Below are positions 9,996-18,604 of a DNA stretch of 64,000 nt, piece by piece. This stretch comes from Euborellia annulipes (Eukaryota; Arthropoda; Insecta; Dermaptera; Anisolabididae). The first letter of the stretch is position 1, and every line of letters starts with the position of its first letter. Under the pieces are notes generated by a model, which worked only from the letters and a program-made list of their open reading frames with translations, searched no databases and was not told the DNA's origin. The stretch lies in assembly GCA_023213315.1 (NCBI GenBank), contig JAKCPI010014217.1, forward strand, positions 55,558-119,557, read 5' to 3'. Position numbers and translations under genes: made by a program.

Positions 9996-11563
9996 TCAAT
10001 ATATTATTGGACATTCCATTCGGAAGCATGCCCCTTGTTTTTGCTCTACATACGTGAGCTTTGCATGGTTTGCCTCACAAAAACTATGAGACAAATATAA
10101 TCCTAAACCAGTTCCATTAATTTCGGTACTAAAAATGGTTTAAATAATTGAGATATATCACGTTTTGAAACACCTTCACCGTAATCGATCACATCAATAT
10201 AGATTTTATTTGTTTGTGAGTGAATGTTGATCAGAACATGGGGTGAATCGGGTGCATTATGTCGTAAAGCATTCCTGACAAGGTTAATCAGCACTTGTCT
10301 GAGTTGTTTCTCGTCAAATAGTAATTTTAAGGATGAATCAGAAATTTTAAGCTGTATAGAATGTTTAACATCCGATAGGTCTTCGTCTAATAACGTTTTT
10401 ATGAAGTCGTTTAATTCAATCTGAATTGGGTGAGTTCTTTCGCTGCTAGCAAGTCCTAATGTGTCTTGAACAATACTATCGATGCGTTTTGTTTGCTTGC
10501 CAATCATACGGCGTAAAGTATTTTGCTGCTCTAAATCACTATCTTTAAATAATTCATTTGCCTGAACAATTGCTGCCAGAGGGTTACGGATTTCATGTGC
10601 AATACTGGCTGAAAGTTGCCCTAAAGCGGCAAGTTTGAGTTGTTGAGCTTGCTGATTAATGTGTTGTGCATCTTGTAAAATGAGTAGCGTCAATGCTTGT
10701 TGTGGCACCACAAGATGCTGCACTTTAATATTAATAGAGTAGGCAGAAAGCTTTGATTCAAAAATAAATCGATCACCTTCTTGTAGGTTATCAAACTTAA
10801 GAATTTCAAATAAATCGGGGTGCCATTTAGCTAAAGGATATTTTTCACTGGCAAATTGTGGCGGAATGCCTAACAGAGAGCAGGCAGCCGGATTACTTAG
10901 AACAATGTCATAATTTTCATCTAGAACCAGATAACCTTCTTCAATTTGTTCCAAAATATAGCGGTTAATATTTTGTAGTTGATAGAGTTCGATGGATTGG
11001 TGGAAAGTTAGCGCCTCAAGTAATTTAAAGCGCTGAACCGCAATTTGCCCGATGCCATGCACCACAAAAAATAAGAAGGCTAATAAGGCACTATTACCAA
11101 TTGTATTTAGATTATTGTAGTCAAATAAGCTACCAACAAAACGTTGGTAAATAACGGCAATGACTGCAAGTAATGTAATGAGTAAAGACATTCTTGCGCT
11201 GAGTAAAATTGCCGAGGTGAATATGGCAATAACATATAGCAAGCTGAGTTGAAGATTTGGTTCACCTACAGAAAATGTAAGTAAACTTAGGCAGATAACA
11301 TCAACTACAAAAAATAAAATAAGCTGTTTTGTTGCCTGAGTTGAAATAAACTTAAAACACAAAAGCTGAAGAAGGCTTAATATGGAATAGCCAAGCAGTG
11401 TGTAAGAATATAAAGCGGGTTGCTGTAGACTATTGTCGATTTGAGCATCGGTTAAAACCAAAATAATATTGAGGCTAACCGCAATAATAAGACGATATAA
11501 ACCATACCACGTGCCCAAACGAAAAATCGTATGGGACAACGATGAGTTTAAGGGAAATTGCAT
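9996..11563 (-). pseudogene. pilS: Sensor histidine kinase PilS, one frameshift near the 3' end
   Basis: Membrane sensor kinase partner of PilR. Six hydrophobic segments span about residues 15-175, followed by a PAS-like region (about 200-300) and the kinase core with the H-box SASIAHEIRNPLAAI and N-box LVRNALRHN. The open frame ends early at 10103, shortly after the D/F-box region. One base is missing from a T-run on the coding strand near 10131: reading on in the next frame gives STEINGTGLGLYL (the G2 box) and a normal C-terminus ending at 9996. If the indel is real the kinase lacks its last ATP-lid element. A sequencing error in a homopolymer is more likely. Confidence 0.85.
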
Positions 11564-11573
11564 ATAAGTCTGA

Positions 11574-12209
11574 TTATGGTTTGATCAAACCATAACGGAT
11601 CGCAAGATGAGTCAGTTTAACGTCACTATCAATGGAGAGTTTTTCAAAAATACGGTAGCGATAAGTATTCACCGTTTTAACACTTACAAAAAGTTTGTCC
11701 GCAATTTCTTGAGCGCTAATACAATTTACAACCATCATTGCAACTTGCATTTCTCGTTCGGATAGAGCGTCAAAAGGTGATTGTTGTGTGTCCGATAGAT
11801 AGGAACTCGCCAACTGCTCAGCAATATCGGCACTGAAGTATTTGCCGCCTTGCATGACTTTGTTGATTGCCCGAACCATTTCTGTAATTGGAGCACCTTT
11901 AGTGATGTAGCCTTTAGCTCCTGCTTTAAGCAAAAGAGAAGGGTATGGTTCTTCTGATAAACCACTTACAGCAATAACTTTTGTATCTGGTGCACTTTGT
12001 AATAAACGACGTGTTGTCTCTACACCGCCGATGCCTGGCATATTGACATCAAGTAGCACAACTTGAGGATGTTTCTGACGAACTATAGCAATAGCTTCCT
12101 CACCAGACTCGGCCTGTCCAATTACTTCAACATCGGCATGATCTTCTAACATACGGCAAATGCCTGTACGTACCAGTTCATGGTCATCGACAACTAAAAC
12201 TGTAATCAA
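11574..12209 (-). CDS. gacA: GacA/UvrY-type response regulator
   Basis: NarL/FixJ-class regulator of 211 residues. It has a receiver domain (acidic DDHELVRTG, phosphoacceptor Asp in VVLLDVNMPG, Lys in GYITKGAP) and a LuxR-type helix-turn-helix (about 145-210, LSEREMQ... SVKTVNTYRYRIFEKL). The frame extends upstream to 12290, but I chose TTG at 12209 because a strong AGGAGG lies 6-7 bases before it and the receiver domain starts immediately (ITVLVVDDHE). The resemblance is to GacA, which in other gammaproteobacteria controls CsrA-sequestering small RNAs. Its kinase is not in the window. Confidence 0.87.
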   Translation of the reverse strand: MITVLVVDDHELVRTGICRMLEDHADVEVIGQAESGEEAIAIVRQKHPQVVLLDVNMPGIGGVETTRRLLQSAPDTKVIAVSGLSEEPYPSLLLKAGAKGYITKGAPITEMVRAINKVMQGGKYFSADIAEQLASSYLSDTQQSPFDALSEREMQVAMMVVNCISAQEIADKLFVSVKTVNTYRYRIFEKLSIDSDVKLTHLAIRYGLIKP

Positions 12210-12421
12210 GAAGACCTCCTTTCTTTCAAAAAACAAGTTTTTTGTTACATAAAGCAAAATTAGCTTGCAATGGGATGACAAAATTAGCAATCCTATTCTT
12301 ATATAGTGAGCGAATAGTTGTGCACAATTGTGTCGGTAAAAGCGTTATACCTTATACCTCAAATGTAAGGCATAATTATAGTTAGCGCAAATGTGTATCA
12401 CCCTGAGTCGAGTATTGTGCC

Positions 12422-13468
12422 GTGAAAAATTCTAAAAAGTCTTTAATGCATGTGCTAAGCATGTCTATTTTGCTTAGTTTGAGTTCAACAAGCTTTGCAG
12501 AACTCGTCAATAACCCGTCCTCAGGGAGTGGTGGGAGTGCAAGTTTAAATTGGTCTTCAGCTGACGCTAGTCAACTTTTGAATGATGAAGATGATGAGCC
12601 AACTATACAAGGGTCAACATCTGTAACTACAACTTTACGTGGTGGTAATGCACCCAAAGTTGTGGCATCTGCACCAAAATTTGCTCAAATCCGCGATACC
12701 TCTGGTTACAATGCCCAGCCGAGTGTAAGTGCTCGTGCCGCATTGGTGATGGATGCGCAAACTGGTGAGGTTCTTTATAGTAAAAATACGAATGCTTCTG
12801 TTCCAATTGCATCTATTACTAAACTTATGACAGCAGTGGTAACAGCAGATGCTCGTTTAAACATGTCAGAAGAAATTATGCTTGAGCAAATTGATTTTGC
12901 GGGGGCTGGCGGGAAAAATTCCAGCTCAACACTGCGTGTTGGCGACAAAATGAACCGCGCAGAAGTGTTGCTGTTTGCTTTAATGAAATCTGAAAATCCG
13001 GCAGCAGCGGCTTTAGCTCGTACATATCCAGGTGGTCGTCCTGCATTTGTAGCTGCAATGAATTCTAAAGCACGTGCTTTGGGTATGACAGCTACCCATT
13101 ATGTTGAATCTACGGGCTTACATCCACAAAATGTATCTTCTGCGCGTGACTTAGGAATTTTGGCGAGTACAGCATCTCAATATGGCTTAATTCGTCAATT
13201 TTCAACAACACCAACTTATGATTTTAACTTGGGTTATCGTGTGTTGAAATCTAACAATACCAATGCATTAGTGCGTAATGGTGGTTGGAATATTAACTTG
13301 TCTAAAACAGGTTATATCAATGAAGCAGGTCGCTGTGTTGTCATGCATACGACTGTAAACTCACGTCCAGCCGTGATTGTATTGCTTGGTGAGCCAAGTT
13401 CGCAAGCACGTAATAATGATGCAACTAACCTATTGAGTTGGTTGAGTAATTTACCAAAACGTATTTAA
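12422..13468 (+). CDS. pbpG: D-alanyl-D-alanine endopeptidase (PBP7/8 type)
   Basis: Low-molecular-weight penicillin-binding protein of the S11 family that trims peptidoglycan cross-links. The 348 residues begin at a GTG with an N-terminal signal peptide (about residues 1-27, ending SSTSFA). A low-complexity Ser/Gly linker precedes the catalytic domain from about residue 95. The three active-site motifs are visible: SxxK (SITK), SxN (SEN) and KTG (SKTGY). The Shine-Dalgarno for the GTG is weak, so the exact start is less certain than the gene. Confidence 0.9.
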   Translation: MKNSKKSLMHVLSMSILLSLSSTSFAELVNNPSSGSGGSASLNWSSADASQLLNDEDDEPTIQGSTSVTTTLRGGNAPKVVASAPKFAQIRDTSGYNAQPSVSARAALVMDAQTGEVLYSKNTNASVPIASITKLMTAVVTADARLNMSEEIMLEQIDFAGAGGKNSSSTLRVGDKMNRAEVLLFALMKSENPAAAALARTYPGGRPAFVAAMNSKARALGMTATHYVESTGLHPQNVSSARDLGILASTASQYGLIRQFSTTPTYDFNLGYRVLKSNNTNALVRNGGWNINLSKTGYINEAGRCVVMHTTVNSRPAVIVLLGEPSSQARNNDATNLLSWLSNLPKRI

Positions 13469-13481
13469 TTTAAATATTTTA

Positions 13482-13511
13482 AAAACGCTTCGATCAAGAA
13501 GCGTTTTTTTT
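13482..13511 (+). terminator. Intrinsic terminator of pbpG
   Basis: The stem AACGCTTC / GAAGCGTT with a short loop is followed by a run of eight Ts, 14 bases after the pbpG stop. Confidence 0.85.
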
Positions 13512-13530
13512 ATGGCTATTAAAAAGACAT

Positions 13531-13560
13531 AAAAAACGGCTGTGTTGAACAGCCGTTTTT
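13531..13560 (-). terminator. Intrinsic terminator of thrC
   Basis: The perfect stem ACGGCTGT / ACAGCCGT is flanked by A-run and T-run, so it works in both directions. It lies 15 bases beyond the thrC stop. Confidence 0.85.
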
Positions 13561-13575
13561 ATGAAAACTCAGATT

Positions 13576-14715
13576 TTACATATTAGATAAAATCGAATCT
13601 TTTACTTGGCTCATTGTTGCATCAATTGACAACATGACTGCATCGGCACATTGCTTGATTGCTGTGTCTGGATCTTTCAAGCCATTACCTGTTACGGTAC
13701 AAACAATCACAGAACCTTCAGCAATTTTACCCGCTTTAATATCACGGATTGCACCGCCAATAGAAGCAGCAGATGCAGGCTCAACAAACACACCTTCATA
13801 CATAGAAAGTAAACGCTGAGCTTCTAAAATTTCGCTGTCTTGAAGTTCATCAAACCAGCCTTTTGAGTCGCGTACGACTGCTTTCGCATGGTTCCAGCTT
13901 TGTGGATTACCAATACGGATTGCAGTTGCAACTGTTTCTGGGTTTTCAATTGGAGCACCACGTAAGAATGGAGCTGCACCAGAAGCCTGATAACCTACCA
14001 TTGTTGGTAAACCTTCAGGTTTTGGACCAGTAAACTGATCTGTTGCTGCGTCATAAATAACTTGTTCAAACTGATCAGCAGGTTGATTTGCTACTGCTTC
14101 AGTATAGCCCATCCAGTGAGCTGTGATGTTACCCGCGTTACCTACAGGTAAGCAGTGATAATCAGGTGCACGACCTAAAGCTTCAACAATCTCGTAAGCA
14201 ATAGTCTTTTGACCTTGTAAACGATAAGGGTTGATTGAGTTTACAATCGTTACAGGCGCTTGATCAGCAACTTCTTTTACAAGACGCATACCATCATCGA
14301 AGTTCCCACGGATTTGCATGGTGATTGCACCATACATCATCGCTTGAGCCATTTTACCCATCGCGATTTTGCCTTCTGGAATCAAAACAAATGCTTTGAT
14401 ACCTGCACGTGCAGCATAAGCAGCAGCAGCAGCAGAAGTGTTACCAGTAGATGCACAGATAATCGCTTTAGAGCCTTCTTCAACCGCTTTGGTTACAGCC
14501 ATGGTCATACCACGGTCTTTAAATGAACCAGTTGGGTTTAAACCCTCATATTTCACATAAATTTCAACATCTTTGCCAATAATACGTGGAATATTCTCTA
14601 GTTTAATGAGTGGGGTGTTGCCTTCACCCAAAGAGATAGCACGAGTAGTTGCCGAAACTGGCAAACGGTCACGATAACGATCTACAAGACCAGTATAACG
14701 ATTGGCATTAGACAT
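13576..14715 (-). CDS. thrC: Threonine synthase
   Basis: PLP-dependent enzyme making threonine from O-phosphohomoserine, 379 residues. The PLP lysine sits in NPTGSFKDRGMT, the phosphate-binding loop in ASTGNTSAAAAAYAARAG, and the C-terminal glycine-rich TVTGNGLKD is present. The shorter length is typical of the bacterial form without the long N-terminal extension. It follows hom on the same strand with a 54-base gap: one threonine-branch operon. Confidence 0.95.
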   Translation of the reverse strand: MSNANRYTGLVDRYRDRLPVSATTRAISLGEGNTPLIKLENIPRIIGKDVEIYVKYEGLNPTGSFKDRGMTMAVTKAVEEGSKAIICASTGNTSAAAAAYAARAGIKAFVLIPEGKIAMGKMAQAMMYGAITMQIRGNFDDGMRLVKEVADQAPVTIVNSINPYRLQGQKTIAYEIVEALGRAPDYHCLPVGNAGNITAHWMGYTEAVANQPADQFEQVIYDAATDQFTGPKPEGLPTMVGYQASGAAPFLRGAPIENPETVATAIRIGNPQSWNHAKAVVRDSKGWFDELQDSEILEAQRLLSMYEGVFVEPASAASIGGAIRDIKAGKIAEGSVIVCTVTGNGLKDPDTAIKQCADAVMLSIDATMSQVKDSILSNM

Positions 14716-14769
14716 GATGGTGTTCCAATTAAAGATGAAGCGGGAGAGGGAGTCTTTCCCTCAACCTGA

Positions 14770-16071
14770 TTAACTATCGAGCGATTCTAAACGAATTCTT
14801 ACGATTTCGCCATGAATTGCGGGTAAGGCTTGAATTTGTGCAAGTGCCTCATCCATCTTAGATTCAACGATTGGATCGGTCAGAATCACGATTGGAATAA
14901 GGTCTTTTAAACGGGATTGTTGCATGATGGCATCAATACTAATTCCAGCACGGCTTAAGATGGTCGTGACATCTGCAAGTACACCAGTTTGATCTTCTGC
15001 ATTTATGCGGATGTAATAACCTGTGGTCATTTCTTCACGGCTTAAAATTGGCACATTTGTTAATGCTTCAAAAGCGAGTTGAGGAATCGTCCCTGCACCA
15101 TCTTCGGTATAAGAGATGTCACGGACAATATCAATTACATCGGCAACAACAGCAGAAGCAGTTGGACCAGCACCAGCACCAGCGCCGTAATAGAGTGTAG
15201 GACCTACAGCATGCGCTTGAACTAAAACCGCATTTTTAACACCATTTACGTTAGCAATAAGCTGCTCATCTGGAATGAGTGTTGGGTGAACACGTAGTTC
15301 AATACCCTTTTCAGCGCGACGCGCAATTCCTAGGTGTTTAATGCGGAAACCGAGATCTTCGGCATATTTCACATCTTGTGCGGTAATTTTGCTAATACCT
15401 TCGGTATAGACTTTATCGAACTGAAGAGGAATACCAAAAGCACAAGACGCTAAAATTGTAAGTTTATGCGCAGCATCAATACCTTCAACGTCAAAAGTTG
15501 GATCTGCCTCTGCATAACCAAGTTCTTGAGCTTCTTTTAATACATCATCAAATGCACGGCCTTTCTCACGCATTTCGGTCAGAATAAAGTTGCCTGTACC
15601 ATTAATGATGCCTGCCAACCATTGAATATGGTTTGCAGCAAGGCCTTCGCGGATGACTTTAATAATTGGAATACCGCCAGCAACTGCTGCTTCATAGGCA
15701 ATTTGTACAGCATTATCTTCAGCTGCTTTAAATAATTCATTGCCATGTTCAGCAAGTAAAGCTTTGTTTGCGGTCACGACTTGTTTGCCGTGTTTGATCG
15801 CTTCCATGATAACTTCGTAAGCAGGGTGTATCCCGCCCATCACTTCAACAACCATATCAACATCTGGTTGACGAACGATATCAAGTAAATCTGCGCTTTG
15901 TTTAATCCCTTCCAGTTCAAGATCTGGACGAGGGCGACGTGTTCCAACGTGGGTAATTTGAATTTCTCGACCGGTGCGACGTTTAATTTCAGCGGCATTT
16001 TCTTGTAGTAGTTTAAGGGCTCCTCCACCTACGGTTCCTAGACCGAGTATTGCCAGGCGAACTGGTTTCAC
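14770..16071 (-). CDS. hom: Homoserine dehydrogenase
   Basis: NAD(P)H-dependent reduction of aspartate semialdehyde to homoserine, 433 residues. It has a Rossmann domain with GLGTVGGGAL at the N-terminus, a catalytic domain with GIINGTGNFIL and the ...YAEADPTFDVEGIDAAHK signature, and a C-terminal ACT domain (about 350-433) for feedback control by threonine. The frame reaches an ATG at 16083, but I chose GTG 16071 because GGAG lies about 6 bases before it and it starts at the family's usual N-terminus (KPVRLAILGLG). Confidence 0.94.
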   Translation of the reverse strand: MKPVRLAILGLGTVGGGALKLLQENAAEIKRRTGREIQITHVGTRRPRPDLELEGIKQSADLLDIVRQPDVDMVVEVMGGIHPAYEVIMEAIKHGKQVVTANKALLAEHGNELFKAAEDNAVQIAYEAAVAGGIPIIKVIREGLAANHIQWLAGIINGTGNFILTEMREKGRAFDDVLKEAQELGYAEADPTFDVEGIDAAHKLTILASCAFGIPLQFDKVYTEGISKITAQDVKYAEDLGFRIKHLGIARRAEKGIELRVHPTLIPDEQLIANVNGVKNAVLVQAHAVGPTLYYGAGAGAGPTASAVVADVIDIVRDISYTEDGAGTIPQLAFEALTNVPILSREEMTTGYYIRINAEDQTGVLADVTTILSRAGISIDAIMQQSRLKDLIPIVILTDPIVESKMDEALAQIQALPAIHGEIVRIRLESLDS

Positions 16072-16245
16072 GTCACACTCCATATCATCATTTAATCATT
16101 TAGTTGAAGCTAGATCATAGCTAAAAAAAACGCCAGACTCTAGCGCTTTTAGTGCCTGTTCAATGAATTAGAGTGCGATGTTTGGAAAAGAAGAGTAGGT
16201 CAGTCTTTAAACACCGATAGGTAAAGCATTATTTATTGAAAAAAC

Positions 16246-16274
16246 AAAGCGCTGCAATGAGAGCAGCGCTTTTT
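16246..16274. terminator. Intrinsic terminator downstream of dsbC
   Basis: The stem AAAGCGCTGC / GCAGCGCTTT with a 7-base loop has an A-rich left flank and a T-rich right flank. It is usable for dsbC (minus) and in the opposite direction. It separates the dsbC and hom units. Confidence 0.75.
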
Positions 16275-16315
16275 GTAAGAGAATGATGATTAATCATTCA
16301 TCAACTTTAAGTAGA

Positions 16316-17128
16316 TTATTTATCCAGACGTTTAATTAATTCATCTGGTGTTAGATATCCACCCAAGTACTCACCATCAGCATTGTAAATAGCAGGTGTA
16401 CCATTTACACCCATGTTTAAGCCAAGTTGATATTGCTCTCGAACAGGGTTCTTACATTGAGCAGGAGGGATGTTAATGCCCTGTACTGCTTGATTAAATG
16501 CAGCTTTACGATCTGCGCTACACCATACAGCTTCCATGGTCGGCATAAATTGTTCACCGCGTGGCCAAGCAATATAACGTACCTCAATACCCTTTTCATT
16601 AATTTCGGGTATGTGCTCATGTAGCTTATGGCAATAAGGACAACTTGCATCGGTAAACACATAGATCACGTGCTTAGCCTTACCTTTTGCAGGGTAGACA
16701 ATAAGATCTTCATTTTTTAAAGCAGCAAGATGCTTTTTATTTTCTGATGCTTGAAGTGAGTCACCAATATTATGAAGCTCTTTGCCTCCTAATCGGATTA
16801 CATCACCTTGAATTAAGTATTTTCCATCACTGGTCGTATAAACCGATGTCATCCCTTCAAGATTCACCCAATATAAATTAGGCACTTCAGTAGGCTTGAT
16901 ATCTAAAATTTTGGCGTTGATATTTGCATTCTTAAATTGTTTTTGCAAAGTTTCGATCAAACGCTGCTTGGCATTACGCTCGATAATGGTTGAAGCTTCC
17001 CCTGTAGCAGGTGCAGTCGCTGTGAGCGCATCTTCTTTTTGTGGTTTGTTTTCTTTAGAACAAGCACTGAACAAAAGGCTAGATGCCAAAGCGCAGGCAA
17101 GAAAAATTTGAGAACGGGTAAAAGACAT
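16316..17128 (-). CDS. dsbC: Thiol:disulfide interchange protein DsbC-like
   Basis: Periplasmic disulfide isomerase/reductase of 270 residues. It has an N-terminal DsbC dimerisation region (about 55-125), then a thioredoxin fold with the active site CPYC in FTDASCPYCHKL and a cis-Pro region GVNGTPAIYN. The leader ends in LLFSAC, a good lipobox, so unlike E. coli DsbC this one is probably a lipoprotein (Cys at about residue 22). Its place next to xerD matches the xerD-dsbC pair of other gammaproteobacteria. Confidence 0.9.
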   Translation of the reverse strand: MSFTRSQIFLACALASSLLFSACSKENKPQKEDALTATAPATGEASTIIERNAKQRLIETLQKQFKNANINAKILDIKPTEVPNLYWVNLEGMTSVYTTSDGKYLIQGDVIRLGGKELHNIGDSLQASENKKHLAALKNEDLIVYPAKGKAKHVIYVFTDASCPYCHKLHEHIPEINEKGIEVRYIAWPRGEQFMPTMEAVWCSADRKAAFNQAVQGINIPPAQCKNPVREQYQLGLNMGVNGTPAIYNADGEYLGGYLTPDELIKRLDK

Positions 17129-17274
17129 AGATAACCCTTATTTCATCAGTATTTATAGTCAGAAGCTGCTAAGCATACCAAAAAATCTAACGTGTATTGT
17201 TAAAACTTTCTTAACCTTTGTGAACTAAATCAAGTGATTGATATGAAATACTTGAGTGGGGTCTGAAACCTTTA

Positions 17275-18196
17275 TCATCCTCTAGGGTGATGTTTTTCAT
17301 GTAATTGTTGCATTCTGACTTGTGCAACATGCGTATAGATTTGTGTTGTAGATAAATCGCTATGACCCAGTAACATTTGCACGACGCGTAAGTCAGCACC
17401 ATGATTGAGCAAATGCGTTGCAAAAGCATGACGTAAGGTATGAGGCGAGAGTTCAGCTTGAATATTGGCTTGTAGCGCATAGCGTTTAATGGCATACCAA
17501 AAGTTTTGTCGACTCATGATCCCGCCATGTTGGGTTAAAAAGAGATAGTCAGTTGCGCTTTTATAGAGTTGAGGTCGCGCTATATTTAAATAGCGCTCTA
17601 CCCATTCACAGGCAAATTGTCCTAGCGGGACCAAGCGTTCTTTATTGCCTTTACCTGTAACCCTTAAATAGCCTTGTTTTAAATTAATGAGTTCCAGACG
17701 CAAGTTAAGTAGTTCTGAAACACGTAAGCCACATGCATAAAGTACTTCAAACATTGCTCGGTCACGTAAGCCAAGTGCAGTATTGATATCTGGTGCTTGA
17801 ATCAGTGATTCAACGTCTTCTTCAGATAGATCTTTCGGTAGTGCTCGCCCAATTTTAGGAGAGTGGTGGGTCGCAACCGGATTGTCACTTCGTAATTTCT
17901 GTTCACGCAAAAATTTGTAAAACTGACGTAGGGCAGATAAACACCGTGCAATCGAGCGGGGACTTTTTTCCTGCTTTGGTCAGTTCAATAAGAACATCGG
18001 CAATATCATCACTTGACCATTGTGGAAGAGTATTTTTTTTATGGAGTTCACTGCATTGAATGAGGTCAGATAAATAAGCATTACGTGTATGTGGACTCAC
18101 TGTCTGGGCAACGAGATAGTCACGAAAACCTTGTAAAAAGCTTAAATGTTCTGGAATTTGAACAGGGCTTGGAATACGCGGTTTTTTATTTAACAT
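17275..18196 (-). pseudogene. xerD: Tyrosine recombinase XerD, one frameshift
   Basis: With XerC, this recombinase resolves chromosome dimers at dif. The N-terminal core-binding domain is read from 18196, and the catalytic domain is read from 17910 to 17275 in another frame. The catalytic residues are all visible: Arg in GLRVSELLNLR, Lys in GKGNKERL, HTLRHAFATH with the His/Arg pair, and the nucleophile Tyr in TTQIYTHV. The ending LHEKHHPRG and the dsbC neighbour favour XerD over XerC. The break is one extra base in a run of six Ts (plus strand, 17964-17969), and five would restore the frame. The gene is needed for normal segregation, so a sequencing error is likely. Confidence 0.85.
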
Positions 18197-18283
18197 ACAC
18201 TACATCCTCTAAACCTCTGTACTGTAAAAGAAACTTTAAGGTTTGTCGATTAAACTCAAATAGGAAGTGAAATTTAACCTTAT

Positions 18284-18313
18284 TTGGTAATTATTCTCAT
18301 TTATATGTATACT
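18284..18313 (+). promoter_or_regulatory. feo promoter with Fur-box-like sequence
   Basis: A -35-like TTGGTA (18284-18289) and a -10 TATACT (18308-18313) are 18 bases apart. The spacer holds GGTAATTATTCTCATTTAT, which by hand agrees with the 19-base Fur consensus at 12 positions. This fits iron repression of ferrous iron uptake. It also argues that translation starts downstream, at GTG 18341, and not at the TTG inside the promoter. Confidence 0.6.
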
Positions 18314-18340
18314 ATTAAAAAAGGTTTAGGATCGGATGCG

Positions 18341-18604
18341 GTGCGTTTATCAGCTTTAAAAGTGAAGCAAGCGGCGACCATCAGCAAAGTGAATCGGATA
18401 TCAGTAGAGTCCGAGCAGCAAGATTTGGTCGCAATTCGTTTGGAAAGTCTGGGCTTTGTGCCAGGCACACGAGTGGAAGTGATTACCAAGGGTATTTTTG
18501 GTGGTGATCCGATCTTGATCCAAATTGGCTTTACTCGTTTCGCTTTGCGTAAAGCAGAAGCGGACAAAATCGAAATTCAAGTAGAAGAAGGAGTACCCGC
18601 ATGA
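18341..18604 (+). CDS. feoA: Ferrous iron transport protein A
   Basis: Small SH3-like cytosolic partner of FeoB, about 87 residues. Typical features are the phrase RLESLGFVPGTRVEVI and a final FALRKAEADKIEI. The frame is open from 18284, but upstream in-frame starts lie inside the promoter. GTG 18341 has a GGA about 8 bases before it and yields a normal FeoA length, so I take it as the start. The stop overlaps feoB as ATGA. Confidence 0.85.
   Translation: MRLSALKVKQAATISKVNRISVESEQQDLVAIRLESLGFVPGTRVEVITKGIFGGDPILIQIGFTRFALRKAEADKIEIQVEEGVPA

Noticed and set aside
18301..18567. Minus-strand frame opposite feoA
   Set aside because: Lys/Pro/Ser-rich antisense shadow of a conserved gene.
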